Notes: a model not told the origin generated them from the letters alone. A stretch of 64,000 bases of DNA from Ceratorhiza oryzae-sativae (GCA_030998015.1 JARWMV010000236.1:1054001-1118000); one strand, 5' to 3'; counted from the stretch's first letter, positions 49,269-62,429 are shown. Translations and numbers: made by a program.

Positions 49269-52200
49269 TCATACCAGGCCTGTGAGAATAGAGACATCAC
49301 CGGCCTCGAGCTCTCGGGCGCGTGCTTTGACTCTCACTAAAAATAACGATAAGTATCAAGATATAAACATGTTCAGCAGAGACACTCACGATTTCGGTCA
49401 GAGCTGACCAGCACAACCTTGGCCTTCACACCATCAGCCATTTCAACCTCGGCAATACCCTCCAGGAACGCGCTTCGGTCGACGAAGTTCTCGGCCTGCC
49501 ATAAGGCACTCTTGAGAATATAGTCATCCATGTTCCTCTCCCATCCTCCACCTGCCCCATTTGTCCCACCATTTTGTCCCGCGAACTGCTCAACGCGAAC
49601 CGCCAAACTCGGCAGATAGTTACCACGCGAGGTCTGGACCTTGAGTCCCAGTCCGACGCTCTGGCCAGCTCGCATCTGCGCGTCGAGGAAAGACAACGCG
49701 TGTTGTGCACTTTCGCTTTGTCGCGCGAGGCCGTCAAGCTCCGTGACGACCGCAAGGGGGACAACAACCGTCCAGCGCTGGCTAGAGACAGTTGGGAAAC
49801 AATAGGAAGCGCCGAGAGGAAAATGTTGGTATCGAGTACGAGGACGGTGTACCCAGGTACGGCACGGGGCATGGACTTGGCGGGCGAAGCTTGTGCTCGC
49901 GCAGCCCGCGCAGGTCTCCTTCGAGGAGAGGTTTGGACGGCACGAGCGCGCAGCTCACGTCTCCGGGCCTGTATAGAACCGCTTGTTAGAATATATGCGC
50001 CATAATTCCGTCAAAAAAGGCGTACCTTGAGCACACGAATTTCCTCATCCTCGTCTTCGTCCATATCATCTTCATCGTCTTCACCCTCGGCCTCAGCCTC
50101 ATCGATATCCATGTCTGCTCGGTTCTAGCGCCCCACTTTTTCCTCCTCTCTCGCTCCTCTTCCTCCTCCCTGTCCTCTCGCTCCCATCTCTCAATCTTTT
50201 CTCGCAGAACGCCTTCAATCTCACAGGTCTTCGACCTGCTCACTGCGTCTTCCCGCCACCTCATACCGTCCACATTCTCGACAATTCCGCCTACAGCCGC
50301 ACCTAACCGCGCACACCTCCCGCGCTCGAGCACAGCCGCACCATCCTCCTCCGCGCCGTTCCCTGCATCATCATCGTCATCAGCGCGCCGTCGCGCGCCA
50401 CGACGTCCAAGACATCGCCTTCCTCGTTCCAGCGACCGGGGCGCCAGAATCCATGTGGATGAATGCGGCGTACCCACTCGGTACCACGCACACACCAGTC
50501 TTCGGGAAGCGGGCCAGCTGCGTTTGATACCAATCGGCCCTTGGCTCCGGCGTTGACCTCGGCGCCCGCAGCGCGTCGTCGAATAATGTGACCGCCAAAG
50601 GCCGCGAGCTGTGCCCAAGGCACCTGGCGTTCAATCGCACTCCGCACAGCAGGCGTGCGAATGAGAGTTGCGAGGAACGTGAGCGCAATGGTAAGGAACG
50701 GATTGTACTGGATCCCATAAGGAGGCGTGGTTCGGATCTTGGGTTGTCGCAACGTAAAGCGCAGCACCGCGCAGAATAATCGGACCGCCAAGGTAAAATG
50801 ATGAGGTAATGAGTCATCTGTCGCAGGCGCTGATGTGGAAAGTGCCTGCATTGGCCGTGAGAGGTCTTCGGCGTCTTCTGCATCCTCCATCTCGACATCA
50901 CGGTCCTTGTTCAAGGTGGCGTTACCTGTGGAAGGTTTCGAGCCGCGCTGAGCGAGGCCGCCTCGGGCCTTGATGACACCGTCCGGCCGACCAAACTCGA
51001 GCACTGCGCCAACGCAGCATACAGCAATCATGATCCACTCGGGTTCTCGCACAGCACTGCCTCCTTCAATCTCCAGACGTTCGACGAACCGTGCGAGCAC
51101 AGTGTCAAAATCGTCGAGCTGTACGCGGGTGAACAACAACCCGAGAATGAGGACGAACTGAGCTACGGGACCCGCCTCGGCAGCACGCATACGCGCACGT
51201 TGTGCTTCAGACGAGAAGAGCGGTTGAATAGATTCCCGAGCAGTGTCGAATGGATGTGAGGCGATCATACTCTTGACAAAGTGGTATGCGGCCCGTAGCT
51301 CATATCCAGGGTCATCGCGGCAGAGGAGTCCAAGATGGTGGTGCAGCTTGCCTGTACCTGGGGCATCTTTGAGCCGAGAGCATACCAGGCCCTAGCGCGG
51401 GAACGCCAGATGTCGCGCTCGTCCTCGAGGTCGAATTCAGCAGCGGCCTGAAGGCCGATCGAAGGGGTAGGAGATGGGTCGAGTGCCATGGTCGGTGCTG
51501 GCACTGCAAGCGTAGCCGACGCTTGAGACGTAGACGGGGCTGGCGCCGGTGCCGAAGCGAGGTGGGCAGCAACAGCCATGCGATAGCGAGCGAGGTCACC
51601 AAGAGCCTCGATCCAGGCGGGGCGGAATCGCTCGAGAAAGTCCTCTTCGAAGAGGCACGAGTAGAAGCCGTACGCAAAATAGATGTAGTCGTTTAGGTGC
51701 TCGAATGCTGCGGGTGATTTGGCCGATGCATGTCTGAGCGCTTCGAGCAGTTTGTAAAATCCGACCGACCAGAGGCGCGCGGGGATGTTATACTTCATCG
51801 GGATAGCCTGGATGGTCAGGGGGACCGATGGGGAGAGTGACATGCGGAGGAGCGCGTGGTTGGCTTCCACCAGACTGCGGTCTGTCAGATGTGAAATGAC
51901 GCGCAGCAGATGGGGGGGGACTCACTCTTTGTGATCCTTGACCCTCCGCATCCAAATGTCCTCTCCGGACTGTGGCTCGACAATGGATGGCACGCCCGCT
52001 CTGGATGCGCCACCAGCGTCGTCGTCGTCGTCGGGTGTCGCTTGGACGATCCGGGACTCTTTGCTGCAGAGCTCGCGGTACGTCTTCTTGAGCTGTGCCA
52101 GGAACGGATTTGTGGGGGCAGCCTGAGCAAGGGGGGAGTTGGGGCTGTTTATGCTCGCGGAGGAGGCAGAGGTGCCCGAGGTGAGAGTAAAGGCCGAGCT

Positions 52201-52510
52201 GGCGAGCGAGCGGGCGTCGGAGAGCGAGGTGGATGAGTGGCCGCTGGTGCTGGGGGCGGGTGGGCCGCGCTGTTGGGCGAGTGCAGCGAAGCGCATGGGG
52301 TCGTGTCGTGAGGGGTCGAAGAGCTGGCCTGGTGGAGGTCGCTGCGAGCGGTCGTCGTCGTGCTCCGCTCGGCGGGGCTCGCGGCGGCGGGGCGGTTGTT
52401 GCCTGGTGCCCTCAGCACCGTGTATATATATATACGAGAAGAACGCCGACTCACCCTGCAGCGCTGCGCTGTATGGCAACAATTCTGTCGGCAATGTTCG
52501 TGCGCTCCAT
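49269..52510 (-). CDS. SMG6/EST1-like NMD endonuclease (EST1 14-3-3-like domain + PIN)
   Basis: Nonsense-mediated decay factor. Start MERTNIADRIVAIQRSAAG at 52510, first intron carrying TATATATATA. EST1-type region: EANHALLRMSLSPSVPLTIQ, PARLWSVGFYKLLEALR, LNDYIYFAYGFYSCLFEEDF, then PGYELRAAYHFVKSM after a frame correction. An acidic coil (DMDIDEAEAEGEDDEDDMDE) precedes the C-terminal PIN domain: TVLVLDTNIFLSAL, VVVPLAVVTELDGLAR, NMDDYILKSAL, SSDRNLRVKARARELE. All three PIN acidic positions are kept, unlike inactive SMG5. The frame must shift near 51309-51311 (missing C on the minus strand), 50391-50398 and 49782-49790, each one missing base. The end is TGA 49269. Confidence 0.85.
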
Positions 52511-54804
52511 CGAGGTTCACTCCGAGTGCGCGCAGTCTCTTGCCCTCGCATCTACATCTGCTGTGTGGACCCTGAGGACCCTGGTGCGCAGCAACTGCGG
52601 GCTCAGCTGTGCTAATCGCCGGGCGCTTGTTGGTTCGCTTCCCCTGACTCAGCTGATCGGCACCAATCCGTGCACGTCGGTTGGTCTGGCAGTCGCCGCC
52701 AATGCTGGTTCAGTGGCCTGGTCGAGCTTCAAGTCCAGCACAAGTGTACTGTTCAGATCGATGGGTGGACGGCTCGGCGCCCCCACCCAACGCCACGACC
52801 GTCGGTTGCCAGGTTCTAAATGACACGATACGGACATCATCCTATCCATTGCTCCCATGCGAGCCACTTCAAAGTCTGTTGGACGCCACAGGAGATCGCC
52901 CATCGAGATGTGTATTCATTTGCGTCGCCCGCGATGACTATGTGCCCGAGTCTAATCACAGCGGACCAAACACATATGTGCGTAGCGCACCGCAACGTAA
53001 ACCTAGCACTCGACAGGCCTTGAATGCCTGGCCGTTCCCCGCCCACGGCGCAAGGGCTTGGAAAAACGATATAAACGACTAGCCGCGAGTAAACGAGCTC
53101 TTCTCTCATTCGCCGGCTATAGGGTGGTCCAATTTCTCCACCTTCTCTTCTATTCCTACTTTATCCCCCTACTCCGCGTCGAACTTACCAGGCCTCCATA
53201 TATAGTACATCCGCGTATTTTCATTGAGCTACCTTGGAGACAATCTCCAACCCAACAGCGTCGCAGAAAACTCGGCATCGATACATGAACATTCCGTGTG
53301 CTTCAACTCGATGCTAATCAAGCTCAAGTACTTGAAGGCTTTTTCCCAAATAGGAGCGATAGGTGTTTACATTTGCTTGCTGTGCAATAGAAGTCACCGC
53401 AATAGACGGTGTTACCGGAGATCCTGTGTTGCCAGGAAATGCCATGTTAGGCAACTCCCTACAATTGATTAGGGTTATGTTATTCGACACGAGATCGCCT
53501 CGGCTGTGCAACAGAAAAAAATCGTGCGCGCAACATACGAGCTCACACACTTGTCATTGTGCACAAGTCGGCGTAGGCAATCGAGCACATGCATGAAACG
53601 TCTAGCACACCGGCATTCTAATACGTCGGACAAAGCATTTATGCGATATCCGACGAATTAAATTTCGTGCCTCTTTCGAGATGACCCTCATCCCTAATTT
53701 CAACATGATGGGTATATACGGTGGCAAGTCCGCCATGCGCACATGACTTGGGGACTGGGTCAAGATGATAGTGTCGGTCCACGTGGTTATCTGTATCCCC
53801 GGATTTTCTAGCGCTTGAGATCACCAACGGCCGCCACGGTTGTCCTAGTCCAAGACAAACAGCCGTGGATAGGATAAGAAATATATTCAGACGACTGGAT
53901 AAGGAACGAGTCTGAAGGCTAGATGATCTCCGCGGCGTTGGGGGGATTTGCAGAAGCAAGCACGCTGTGGGAGGGAGGCTTCGATCGTCCCAAGCGCTGG
54001 TAAACAAATCCCGCCCGGCGCAAAGGGATGTCAGCCGGGGTCCCGCTTGAATTGCCGGATGCTGAGAGTTGGGGCAGGAGCGGGGCGTTTGACCTGGATT
54101 AACATGCAGGGAGTGACCCTCAGATGTCGCGGGCAAAGGTCTGGCCGCGGTAGCAATTGTTGTTCGGCCCCCAATCGAATCATTTATTCAGTGTTTTTAG
54201 TACGCCGGGCTTGCATGGTCTAGTGTCACCGCCAATGGCGCTAGAGGCGAACTCAATGGGAGTTGGAGTGTGCGGCTTGCCGATAATAGCGAGATTGATG
54301 TGTGCTGCCGTAACATGTTGTATGCTCGAGTTTGCAAGGTTCGATTCGCGGAGAGGGTCGACTGGTGGAGCGGGGTTGAGATGTTTCAGCCGGATGCGAG
54401 CGCATACACCCGGGCATGCGGGGGCTGCCAGGGCGAGGAAGCGAGGCATTTGCAGCGGCCAGGCCCGGATGGGTCGGGGAGTGAGGCGGGGTCGCGCATG
54501 TGCGGGCCGGCGCCGACGCGGTGGGGGCGCTGGCGGGGGTGTCGGCGGGGGCGCAGGGCAGGGCGAGGCCGACGCGGGGGGATGCGCATCAGGCGAGCCA
54601 ATCAGACGGGGGCGTGATAAGGCGACGGTGGCGGGAAAGGGCCATCTGGAGGCGGGCCCGATATGTGCAAGTGTCTGAGGCATCAACCCTGAGGTCTGGG
54701 CATTGCAGGCCATCGCTCCCATGAACGCTGGCATGCGCCCTGCTGCCTCCGGTGGCGTCCTCCCGTTGGGTGCGTGCTTGAGTTCTGCGACCACACTCCC
54801 TCGC
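52511..54804. promoter_or_regulatory. Long region between divergent SMG6-like and LIM-binding genes
   Basis: 2.3 kb with no gene I can defend. It includes a pyrimidine-rich block (53130-53170) and a strongly GC-rich block (54390-54620). Given the regulator that follows, it may be an extended promoter or a 5' UTR with upstream exons. Confidence 0.4.
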
Positions 54805-57800
54805 ATGGACTATTCGTCGCCGTTTGGCCCGTCCGACAGCGAGATCAACCCCCAGCGCATGAACGGCCTCTACCCCCCACAGCACCACCAGGGCCAGCAG
54901 CAGCACCAGCAGCAGCCGCCCCCGTCGCAGCAACAGCAGTTTGCCTCCGTCCAGCAACGCGTGAGTCCCGCTTCTCGCCGCCTCATCTCGCCCATCCCTG
55001 GTCTTCCCCGCCCGAAACAAACATCCGCCTCGCTTGTTTTCGCGGTCGGCCCCCCCGTCGACCGCGCGTGTTCCTCATTTGATCGGTGCTGACTGCCGTT
55101 TCCCATTTCCCCTGCTCCATCCCCCCAACTCTAAATCCTCGCCCGCGCTCCCGCTCGCGTTCTCAACACTCGGTCCACCGCTCCCGCGGCCACCTTGCCC
55201 GATCCTGTGCGTGGACGTGATTGGGATCCGCGTTTCGGCGCTCGACACATCGACATCGGACGTTCCTGGCGTCTCTTTCGGCTCGCTTCCCGCTCTCCGT
55301 CGCTCTCGCCCTTTTCACCCCGGCTCTCGTCTTGCGGTCCACCTCGACCTACGCCGGCCGTACCTGCGCTCATCTCGCACGCCGCGTTTACTTTGCACGC
55401 CCCCGATTGGATCTCGGCTGTGCAACGTCTATCTTTCGCTACCATCCATCTCTCATCACCACATCCCACCCCGCTTGCCGGAACACGCGCAAACCCCATC
55501 TTCTCTTCCGTCGATCTCGCACCCCACGCCATCCACGACCACGACCACAAAAACCAAAACAACAACAACACAGGACCACCAATACCAACAAGCCGCGAAG
55601 AACGCGATACAATCTCAGCCAGGTGCGAGCCTCATTGCCCCATTTGCCCAACACCAGGGTGGACCAGGCCAGGCCGGAATGAACGTACCAGGTGGCCCAG
55701 GGCCAGTGGGCGGGATGAACATGTCAGGAGCAATAAACGGGCCAAATGGTCACGCAGGAATGATGCCGGGCGGTCCCATGGGAGGTGCAGCCGGAATGAA
55801 TCAACGACGGATGGGCGCACGACCCAACATGCCGCCAATGGGCGCCGGAATGAACATGAACCCGATGGGTGGCGGAATGCGACCAGGAGGTGAGTTTTTG
55901 CTTCTGTCTTGTGCTGCAAAGTATATATATATATTGGCGACGCTGTGTCGTTTGGGGGCTGGATGTTCGGCTTTCTTGCAGGCTTCTCCGACCGATGACT
56001 TTTTTTTTTTTTAATAACTCACGCGGCGCTTTGCAGGAACCATGCAACCCAGAATGGGCATGGGCGCTCAAGGAGGGATGGGTCCCAACCTTGGAGGACA
56101 GGGAGGCATGGTCATGTCCGGCCTAAATGCCCAAGGCGGTATGCCCGGTCAAGTTAATATGTCGCTTGGCGGTGGTCAGGGAAATATGGGGACGTTGGGC
56201 GGACAAGGCCCTGTGGGCAACATGCCGAACCTTGGCGGTGGCTCAAATGGCATCAGCGGCCCGAGCGGAATGCCCATGGGCAACGGTCCGAACCCCATGT
56301 CGATGGGCGGAGGCTCTGGCATGCCTAACCTTGGCGCACCCGGTCCTGGACCGCAGGGAAACATGCCGGGGCTGGGCCCTCAGCAGATGGGACCTCAGTC
56401 TGGGATGGCCAGTGCAATGGGAAACGTCATGCCGATGGCAGGCGGGGGCGCCGCAATGTCTAATCTCGCGGGCGGAGGCGGGATGGGTGGTCAACAAGGA
56501 GCCATGGGCAACCTAGGACTGAGGAACGGTCCCAACCCCATGGGTCCGAATGCCGGTGGGCCTAGCGGGATGGGCAACCCAGGTGGAATCAACGGGATGG
56601 GTTCGATGAACCTCAACGGTACGTGTCTCCACTCGCGCAGGCGAGTTGTAGATCAAATCACTCATTTCCTTTGCAGGTATGGGTCCATCAGGTGGCCCTG
56701 GGATGTCTGGCGGGAACGGCCTTCCCAGTGCAAATGGCATGGGTCCCAGCAATCGACAGTGGCAGCCAGATAGACCGTTCACAGACGACCTTACAAAGCG
56801 CCCGGGCTCCACTCAACTCGACGATTTTGGCGGCATGCCCAGCGGACAGCATCCAATGGGTGGCGCTCATCTCGGTGGCTTGCCTCACGGGGGCCCACAA
56901 CACGGTCCACAGCCGGGGCAGCAAGGACCCCAGCACGGTGTCGGAGGGGCTGCGCAGCATGGTGTCGGGCCTCAACATGCCATGGGCGCGCCGCAGCAAC
57001 AGCAGCCGCCCGGGCATCATGCCGGATCGCCCGTCGGGGGCCTGCCTGCCCACCACCCCCAACACCACCCGGTCCCGACGCATATCAACCAGGGCCCATC
57101 ACATATGGGCCCGAATGGCACGCCGCGCATGAATAACACGCCTGGGCACCCGGGCGGACCTCCCCATATGCCGACAGCGCCGTCACCCCATCACATGAGT
57201 GGCTCGCCTGCTCATCACCAAAACCACCCCCACCAGCCACCACATCACCTTGTTGGCTCGCCTGCTCACCAGATGGGCTCGCCACGACATATGACTTCGA
57301 GTTCCCCCGCGCCTGGAGCCACGCGAAGCGGAGCGCCTACGCCTGTACCCCCAAACACCGACCCGATGATGGGGATGCGAACAGATGGTCTCGGCCGGCC
57401 TACTCTCCCTGGAGATCAAGGTATGATGCGGATGGGCGAGGGGATGATGGTGCGCGGACCCGATGGTTCGATGCGGGCTCCCAACGAAATATGATGACCC
57501 GCGATGGTCGAATGGTTCGCGACGGGATGTTGCCGATGGAACGAGCGCCCTCGGCGGACGGCATGGCGCGCCCCGGTGGTGGCATGCGTCCCGAGATTGG
57601 GCGGCTCGGTCCCGACGGTACGATGGTGCGCGGTCCGGTGCCGTATGGCCAACCGCCGTACGGCGGCCAGGGTCCTGGGTTTCAGCAGAGCTATGTGCTC
57701 ACCCCCGCACAGCAACACCAAAACATGCAGATGCGTAATGGGGGTGCTGGGGGTGTTTCTCGTGCCGAGAGCGTTGATGACATGCCGATCCTCTCTGATC

Positions 57801-59515
57801 AAATGGGCCTCCCGAGCGACATGGGCGACATGGTACCACCAGGACCCGTGCGCCGCACGTCAATGCCGCCACAGATGACGATGGTAAACGGTCCTGGGGC
57901 ACACGGGCCGCGACCTAATCAAGGACCTGGGCCAGCACCTGGCGGACCTGTAATGATGACAATGCCTCAACGAAGGCCAACCATGATGCAGATGCAGCAA
58001 CGGCCCGCCCTGCCTGGAACTGGTGTCTTGCGGATGTTGAAAATGAGTCAAGACATGTCGGAGACTCACCTGGTAAGCATATTTGGCTTTGCACATCCGC
58101 TCTTATCGCTCAACCTGGGTTACAGAGATCACTCGACCAATGGGTTAAATTCAGAAATGAACATTTTACACCAACTGGAAAAATAAATATGACAATCTTC
58201 GAGGCAGTTGAAGGACGAACATACGGCAAGTCACAATATGCGCATGTTACCACCACTTTCTAACTTCCAGACACAGAGGTCCCGCCTGAGCTCATCGCGC
58301 GATTTTTCCTCACCTTTTTCGAGAATGGCGTAGCAAAGATGAGCATTAGCATGAGCGGTGCGAAAGAATCCAGCGAAGATCCAGCGAGTCATGATTCCGT
58401 GGTCGAGAGTGTACAAGGCATATGGCGCTACGAGCTAACCAACGGTTGGGTCGTCGAACACTGTGGTCCTATCAAAGCCAGGATGGTTCCGACCGCGGAG
58501 CCACATGCCCCTGGCGATCCAGTACAGCACAAGCTCAAGATCCAGGAGCTCACGTTCAACGCACCAGTGTCTACATACTTGTTCAACGTCGAAAAGCTTC
58601 AAGGCACGCAGATAGAGGGCAATAGGATCAATCGACAGGCCGGTCCAATGACCCCGAGGATCTCTCCGGGATTGGTTGCACGCAAGCCCGAGGGTAGCAT
58701 GGGCGATGATCCATCCGGGAATGGTGGCAGAGATGAGGAAATGATCGTGTATGAGAACGCGAGGTTCCCACCAAAGCCGTTCCAGAGGTACGGGCTGCCA
58801 GAAAATGTGTGGAGACTGTTGGTGGTAAGTTGCAATCGAGCCTGCTGGTTCTTCTGGGCTGATTCACAGGTTGGTATAGATGTCGACGTCTGTGCATGAG
58901 CTGGGTCCGATAATGCAGCTATCTCAAGAATCTCAAAATGGACCATTGGGTATGTTCTGTTATGATGGCTTCTCGACCTTTCCTGATGATGGCGCGACGC
59001 GACCAGCAACACTCGAACACTTTGCGGATATGGACAGGGAGGCCAGGATGAGCGCTGGGCTTGAATTTTTGCCCGACGATCTAAACGGCCACCAATTCCC
59101 CAACTTCGCGTCTGGTTTTGACAACCCTACTGTTATGCCAAACTCAAGCCCAGCGATGTCCCATCCCCACGCTGGTATGCATGACCCTCAAGGGCCCATC
59201 GGAAACATGGGCCGCCCAGGCCCAATGCGGATGAACCGAAACGAGCCTCTGGCTGGGAGTGGCGATCTTCCTCCGGTGCCTGGGCTTAGCATTGCATCAC
59301 ACGGGGTGATGCAGTCGCCATCACTCCAGCATGCGATGCCATCTAGTCAAATCAATGCCATGAAGCGCAAGCATAATCCGCCCGAACAGGGACAGGAGGC
59401 AGGTGGCTCTAGTGGGGCCCCACAACAGCGCGGTATGCTCAACAACCGCAACGGCCCCAAACCGTCACCTGCAGCGCCGCGCAAAAAGGCCAAGACGAAT
59501 GCGCCACCTGGCTGA
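54805..59515 (+). CDS. LIM-domain-binding (Ldb1-type) transcriptional regulator, PtaB/Mfg1-like
   Basis: Fungal Ldb1 relatives (Aspergillus PtaB, Candida Mfg1) partner with Flo8/Som1-type factors in filamentation and adhesion. Start MDYSSPFGPSDSEINPQRMN, then a Gln/His-rich run, a 613-bp intron (54961-55573), about 700 residues of Met/Gly/Pro-rich low complexity (GGPMGG, NMPNLGGG patterns), and the LIM_bind core: GVLRMLKMSQDMSETHL, RSLDQWVKFRNEHFTPTGKI, PPELIARFFLTFFENGVAKM, GIWRYELTNGWVVEHCGPIK, LKIQELTFNAPVSTYLFNV. A basic tail (PRKKAKTNAPPG) ends at TGA 59513. One base is missing in the A run at 57487-57489. Intron 58226-58270 (45 bp) needs a GC donor. Upstream ATGs at 54721 and 54733 are possible but add an odd N-terminus. 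Confidence 0.8.
54888..54950 (+). repeat. CAG/CAA-rich coding repeat (poly-Gln)
   Basis: Imperfect CAG/CAA/CAC run in exon 1 of the LIM-binding gene encoding Gln with some His and Pro; a likely length-variable site. Confidence 0.6.
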
Positions 59516-59944
59516 CTCGGTGGTTGAGCTGTCTGTGGTGTACCTCTTTCATATCTTTCTACACTGTTGCTATTGCTATCTCTGATCGTCCACATGCGTT
59601 GTTTATCCTCTCCTCGCATACCACACCCGATACATATGATGCTTGTTGTCTATTTCACCATCCACCCTGCTCCATCTACATTGATTTTTATCGCGCTCTC
59701 GTGCTAGTAGTATTCTGTTCCGACTTGTTTTGTACTGGGTCTCGGCTTCGGCGTTCCCATGTCCTAGCGTAGTGCAGCGCTTTCCTTTTGTCTCTCTTCT
59801 TTCAACTGACCCGGTTATCTATTCGAGATTGCTCTCAGGTTATGATTACATGTACTTTACGCTGGGGGACGGGAAATTAAGTTCTTTTTGCATTCATCCC
59901 CAGGCGATACAAAACATTTTGAGAATCGATTGAAGTTTTGTTCG
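59516..59944. other. Intergenic, convergent LIM-binding and cyclin C genes
   Basis: 429 bp, T-rich, between two stop codons; 3' UTRs expected. Confidence 0.35.
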
Positions 59945-61262
59945 CTACATCGTTTGTGTTCTTTCTAGCCTCTTGTCTATCGCTAGTGACATGCCGCTTG
60001 AAGGATGTGCAGTATCGAGTTCCCGTTCCGCTCGCATCCTGAGCACTAGCTGCACGACCTCGCGTTCGGTCATTACCTTGCGCCTCACATCCGTGTCCTT
60101 TAATCCAGCTTCTGCAACCGCTGCTGCAGCTTCTCCCATCGGCTCTCCTAAGTTGTCCCATAGAGCGTATAGCGTAACCATCTCTTGGACGATAGTTGCG
60201 ACCTCGGGCAATGACACGTTGATTCCTGCAAGGAACTGAATCCATTTATTTTGGGCGGCAGCTGGATATTTGGTCGAGCCAAGAGGACCGATGCTCGGTT
60301 TGCTGGCTGCAGCTAGCTTATTACGTGTATTATTGTGCAATACCATCGCAAGATATATCGCGGCGACAGCAAGAATCCACGGCGGATGGATAAGACAGAG
60401 GTCAGTCCGATATGTATCGTTGATTACGAACCTATGCTAGCCTGTGAGATAATGGGCTTGTGAGAAAGGACGAAGACCTCACCAAGCCATGGAGACCGCA
60501 CCGTCTTCGATGCCTTCCATCCGCCCGTCCCCCGTCCCCCAGTACCTTTCGCCATCATTGTAGAATGAGGCTGTGGTACCAGAGCCCACCTCCCCGGCTT
60601 CACTTTCTTGGACCGCTTCGTAACGTGCAAAAAGCGCGTGAAGACTTCGATATGGATGGAAGACAATAAGATCAAAGTCAAGGTCTTCGAGGAGATAGAA
60701 CTCCATCTCTGCAAGCTTTGAGTGGTCCGAGGGAAAAGACTTCATCTGATACTCAGCTGCCTCGTCGTTAGATAGGCCGCAAACTAAAAATAGCGCTAAT
60801 GTTCACTCACAGCTGCTATACAAAGACCTCGACTCTGCTACAACACTCTTCAGGTGCACAGGGATTTCCTCGACCTTAGCAGCAAGGTAGCAGCATGCCG
60901 ACGCAACGAAAAATGGGTCGGTTTCGCAGTATGAGTTTTTTATATAGAACCTGCGAAAATACACGGTGGCCGTGGCAATCACTTGCTGTCGAAGGTTGAG
61001 CTTCTTGCAGAGTTTGGATATAACTACGATTAAATTGTTAGACAAATGATGTGATCCTGCATAGAGACTTACGGTTGGCAAAGACAATCCCAATGAGAGC
61101 CACCTGAGTCCGATCAGCGTATTGGAGATCTATTGCACGAGCTTGTTCACAAGTAGCGCGATCTACCATCCAGTCCCTACTAAATAATCAGTAAGATTAG
61201 TAGTATCCTTGAATATTCATCTATATTCACTAGTGCGACGAGGACCAAAAATCAGTGGCCAT
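59945..61262 (-). CDS. SSN8: Cyclin C, Mediator kinase-module cyclin
   Basis: Partner of CDK8 in the Mediator kinase module, nuclear. Start MATDFWSSSHY at 61262, split by an intron and continuing RDWMVDRATCEQARA, DLQYADRTQVALIGIVFANR, SKLCKKLNLRQQVIATATVY, FRRFYIKNSYCETDPFFVAS, CCYLAAKVEEIPVHLKSVV; then the second half (MEFYLLEDLDFDLIVFHPYR) and a C-terminal fold with MVTLYALWDN. The HxKR-free N-terminal helix and the YxL..DF..I pattern are those of cyclin C rather than cyclin H or K. Stop TAG 59945. About six exons, GT-AG. No break seen. Confidence 0.92.
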
Positions 61263-61670
61263 GGCAGTTTAGGCGCGTCAGTAATTGCAAATGCAAGGCG
61301 CACGGTGTTTACACCAAGCAAAAATGACACAAGCCCAAATATGGAGAACCTTGAATCCATCTATTTCTTCGGGACTTCTACACAATGACGAGGCTGGACT
61401 GAATTATTTTTCCCGCATGTAGCACACTCCGCCGGCATCCTGCCAACCAGTTGTTATAAACGGCAGTCAGAAAAGTGTCTTATTTGATTCCTTTGACGCC
61501 CGGCCACGATCGGGAATTCCCTTGTTAGGTCATTGGTCACACGGTGTTCGGGGTGTACTAGAAGTCTTCCGAATAGCAAATCCGGTTGTCTTTGACTTCA
61601 ACGACATCCGCTCTTTTACACTGCTCTCCACATTCTTTTGTGTCTGTTTTCCATAGTAACGAGCTAGAAA
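61263..61670. other. Divergent upstream region, cyclin C and secreted protein genes
   Basis: 408 bp with both start codons facing outwards; no clear TATA box. Confidence 0.4.
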
Positions 61671-62429
61671 ATGCGTTTGGGCACCACTCTAATTCTTTCA
61701 GCGTCTCTCTTGTTGGGTGTCAACGTGTTTGCTTATCCTATTCCCGCACCAGTCAATGCGAGGCCAAGTTTAATATCAACTCACAGCTCTTCAGTCTCTG
61801 TGGTTGCTTTGGTCGATAAGGCCCAGTCGAGAATGGACCAGGTTCTCGCTCAAATTGGTAAGTGCCTCGCTGGAAGAGAAGCTGGTCCACTGTACGCACA
61901 CTTTTATCCAGCCGAGTCCTCTGTGCTAGGCCCCATGACTCTTAACAACATCGTTTCAACTACTAATGATGTAACCAACACTCTTGCAACGGATCTTCAA
62001 ATTCTTGATCCACACCTTGATACACTAATGGTTGACGCTACCGGGAACGAGCTGACTGACGAAGCGCTCGCAACCAAGGTCTCGAGCCTGTTGAAAGTGA
62101 GAGCCAAAAAGGGTGCCAATGGATCATCCCACTAATAAAATGAACTGGTTCATAGACATTCGAGTCCGCTTGTTTGACTGCAAAAGACACCAGTAGCGGC
62201 GAAATTGTTAACATCTTGGGGCTCATTGCGTGAGTAAAGTATTTGATTGACTTGATATGTATTAATGATTCCCCTACGTGGAAATAGGTTGAATATCGAC
62301 GATATGCGTGATGGGTTTTACGTGGTTATTCCACGACTTGCGAGCATCGCGACTCTCGCAAATGAATTCAGATCCACGGATGCTTCTTTGGTACAATTGG
62401 TGAACGGTATCCTAAAACTTGGCTCATGA
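61671..62429 (+). CDS. Small secreted protein, unknown function
   Basis: 213 aa in three exons (61671-62096, 62156-62229, 62288-62429) that join in frame. The N-terminus MRLGTTLILSASLLLGVNVF followed by A-YPIPAP is a classic signal peptide with a cleavage site. The mature part is rich in short amphipathic helices (VDKAQSRMDQVLAQIGKCLA, TLMVDATGNELTDEALATKV, LVQLVNGILKLGS) with two Cys (GKCLAG and SACLTA), perhaps one disulfide. Weakly like hydrophobic-surface-binding (HsbA) or galactomannoprotein-type helical secreted proteins; that is only a guess. All introns GT-AG. No toxin motif recognised. Confidence 0.7.

Noticed and set aside
54330..54360. Second GTTCGATTC-containing stretch as a tRNA
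   Set aside because: Upstream 60 bases do not form a cloverleaf.
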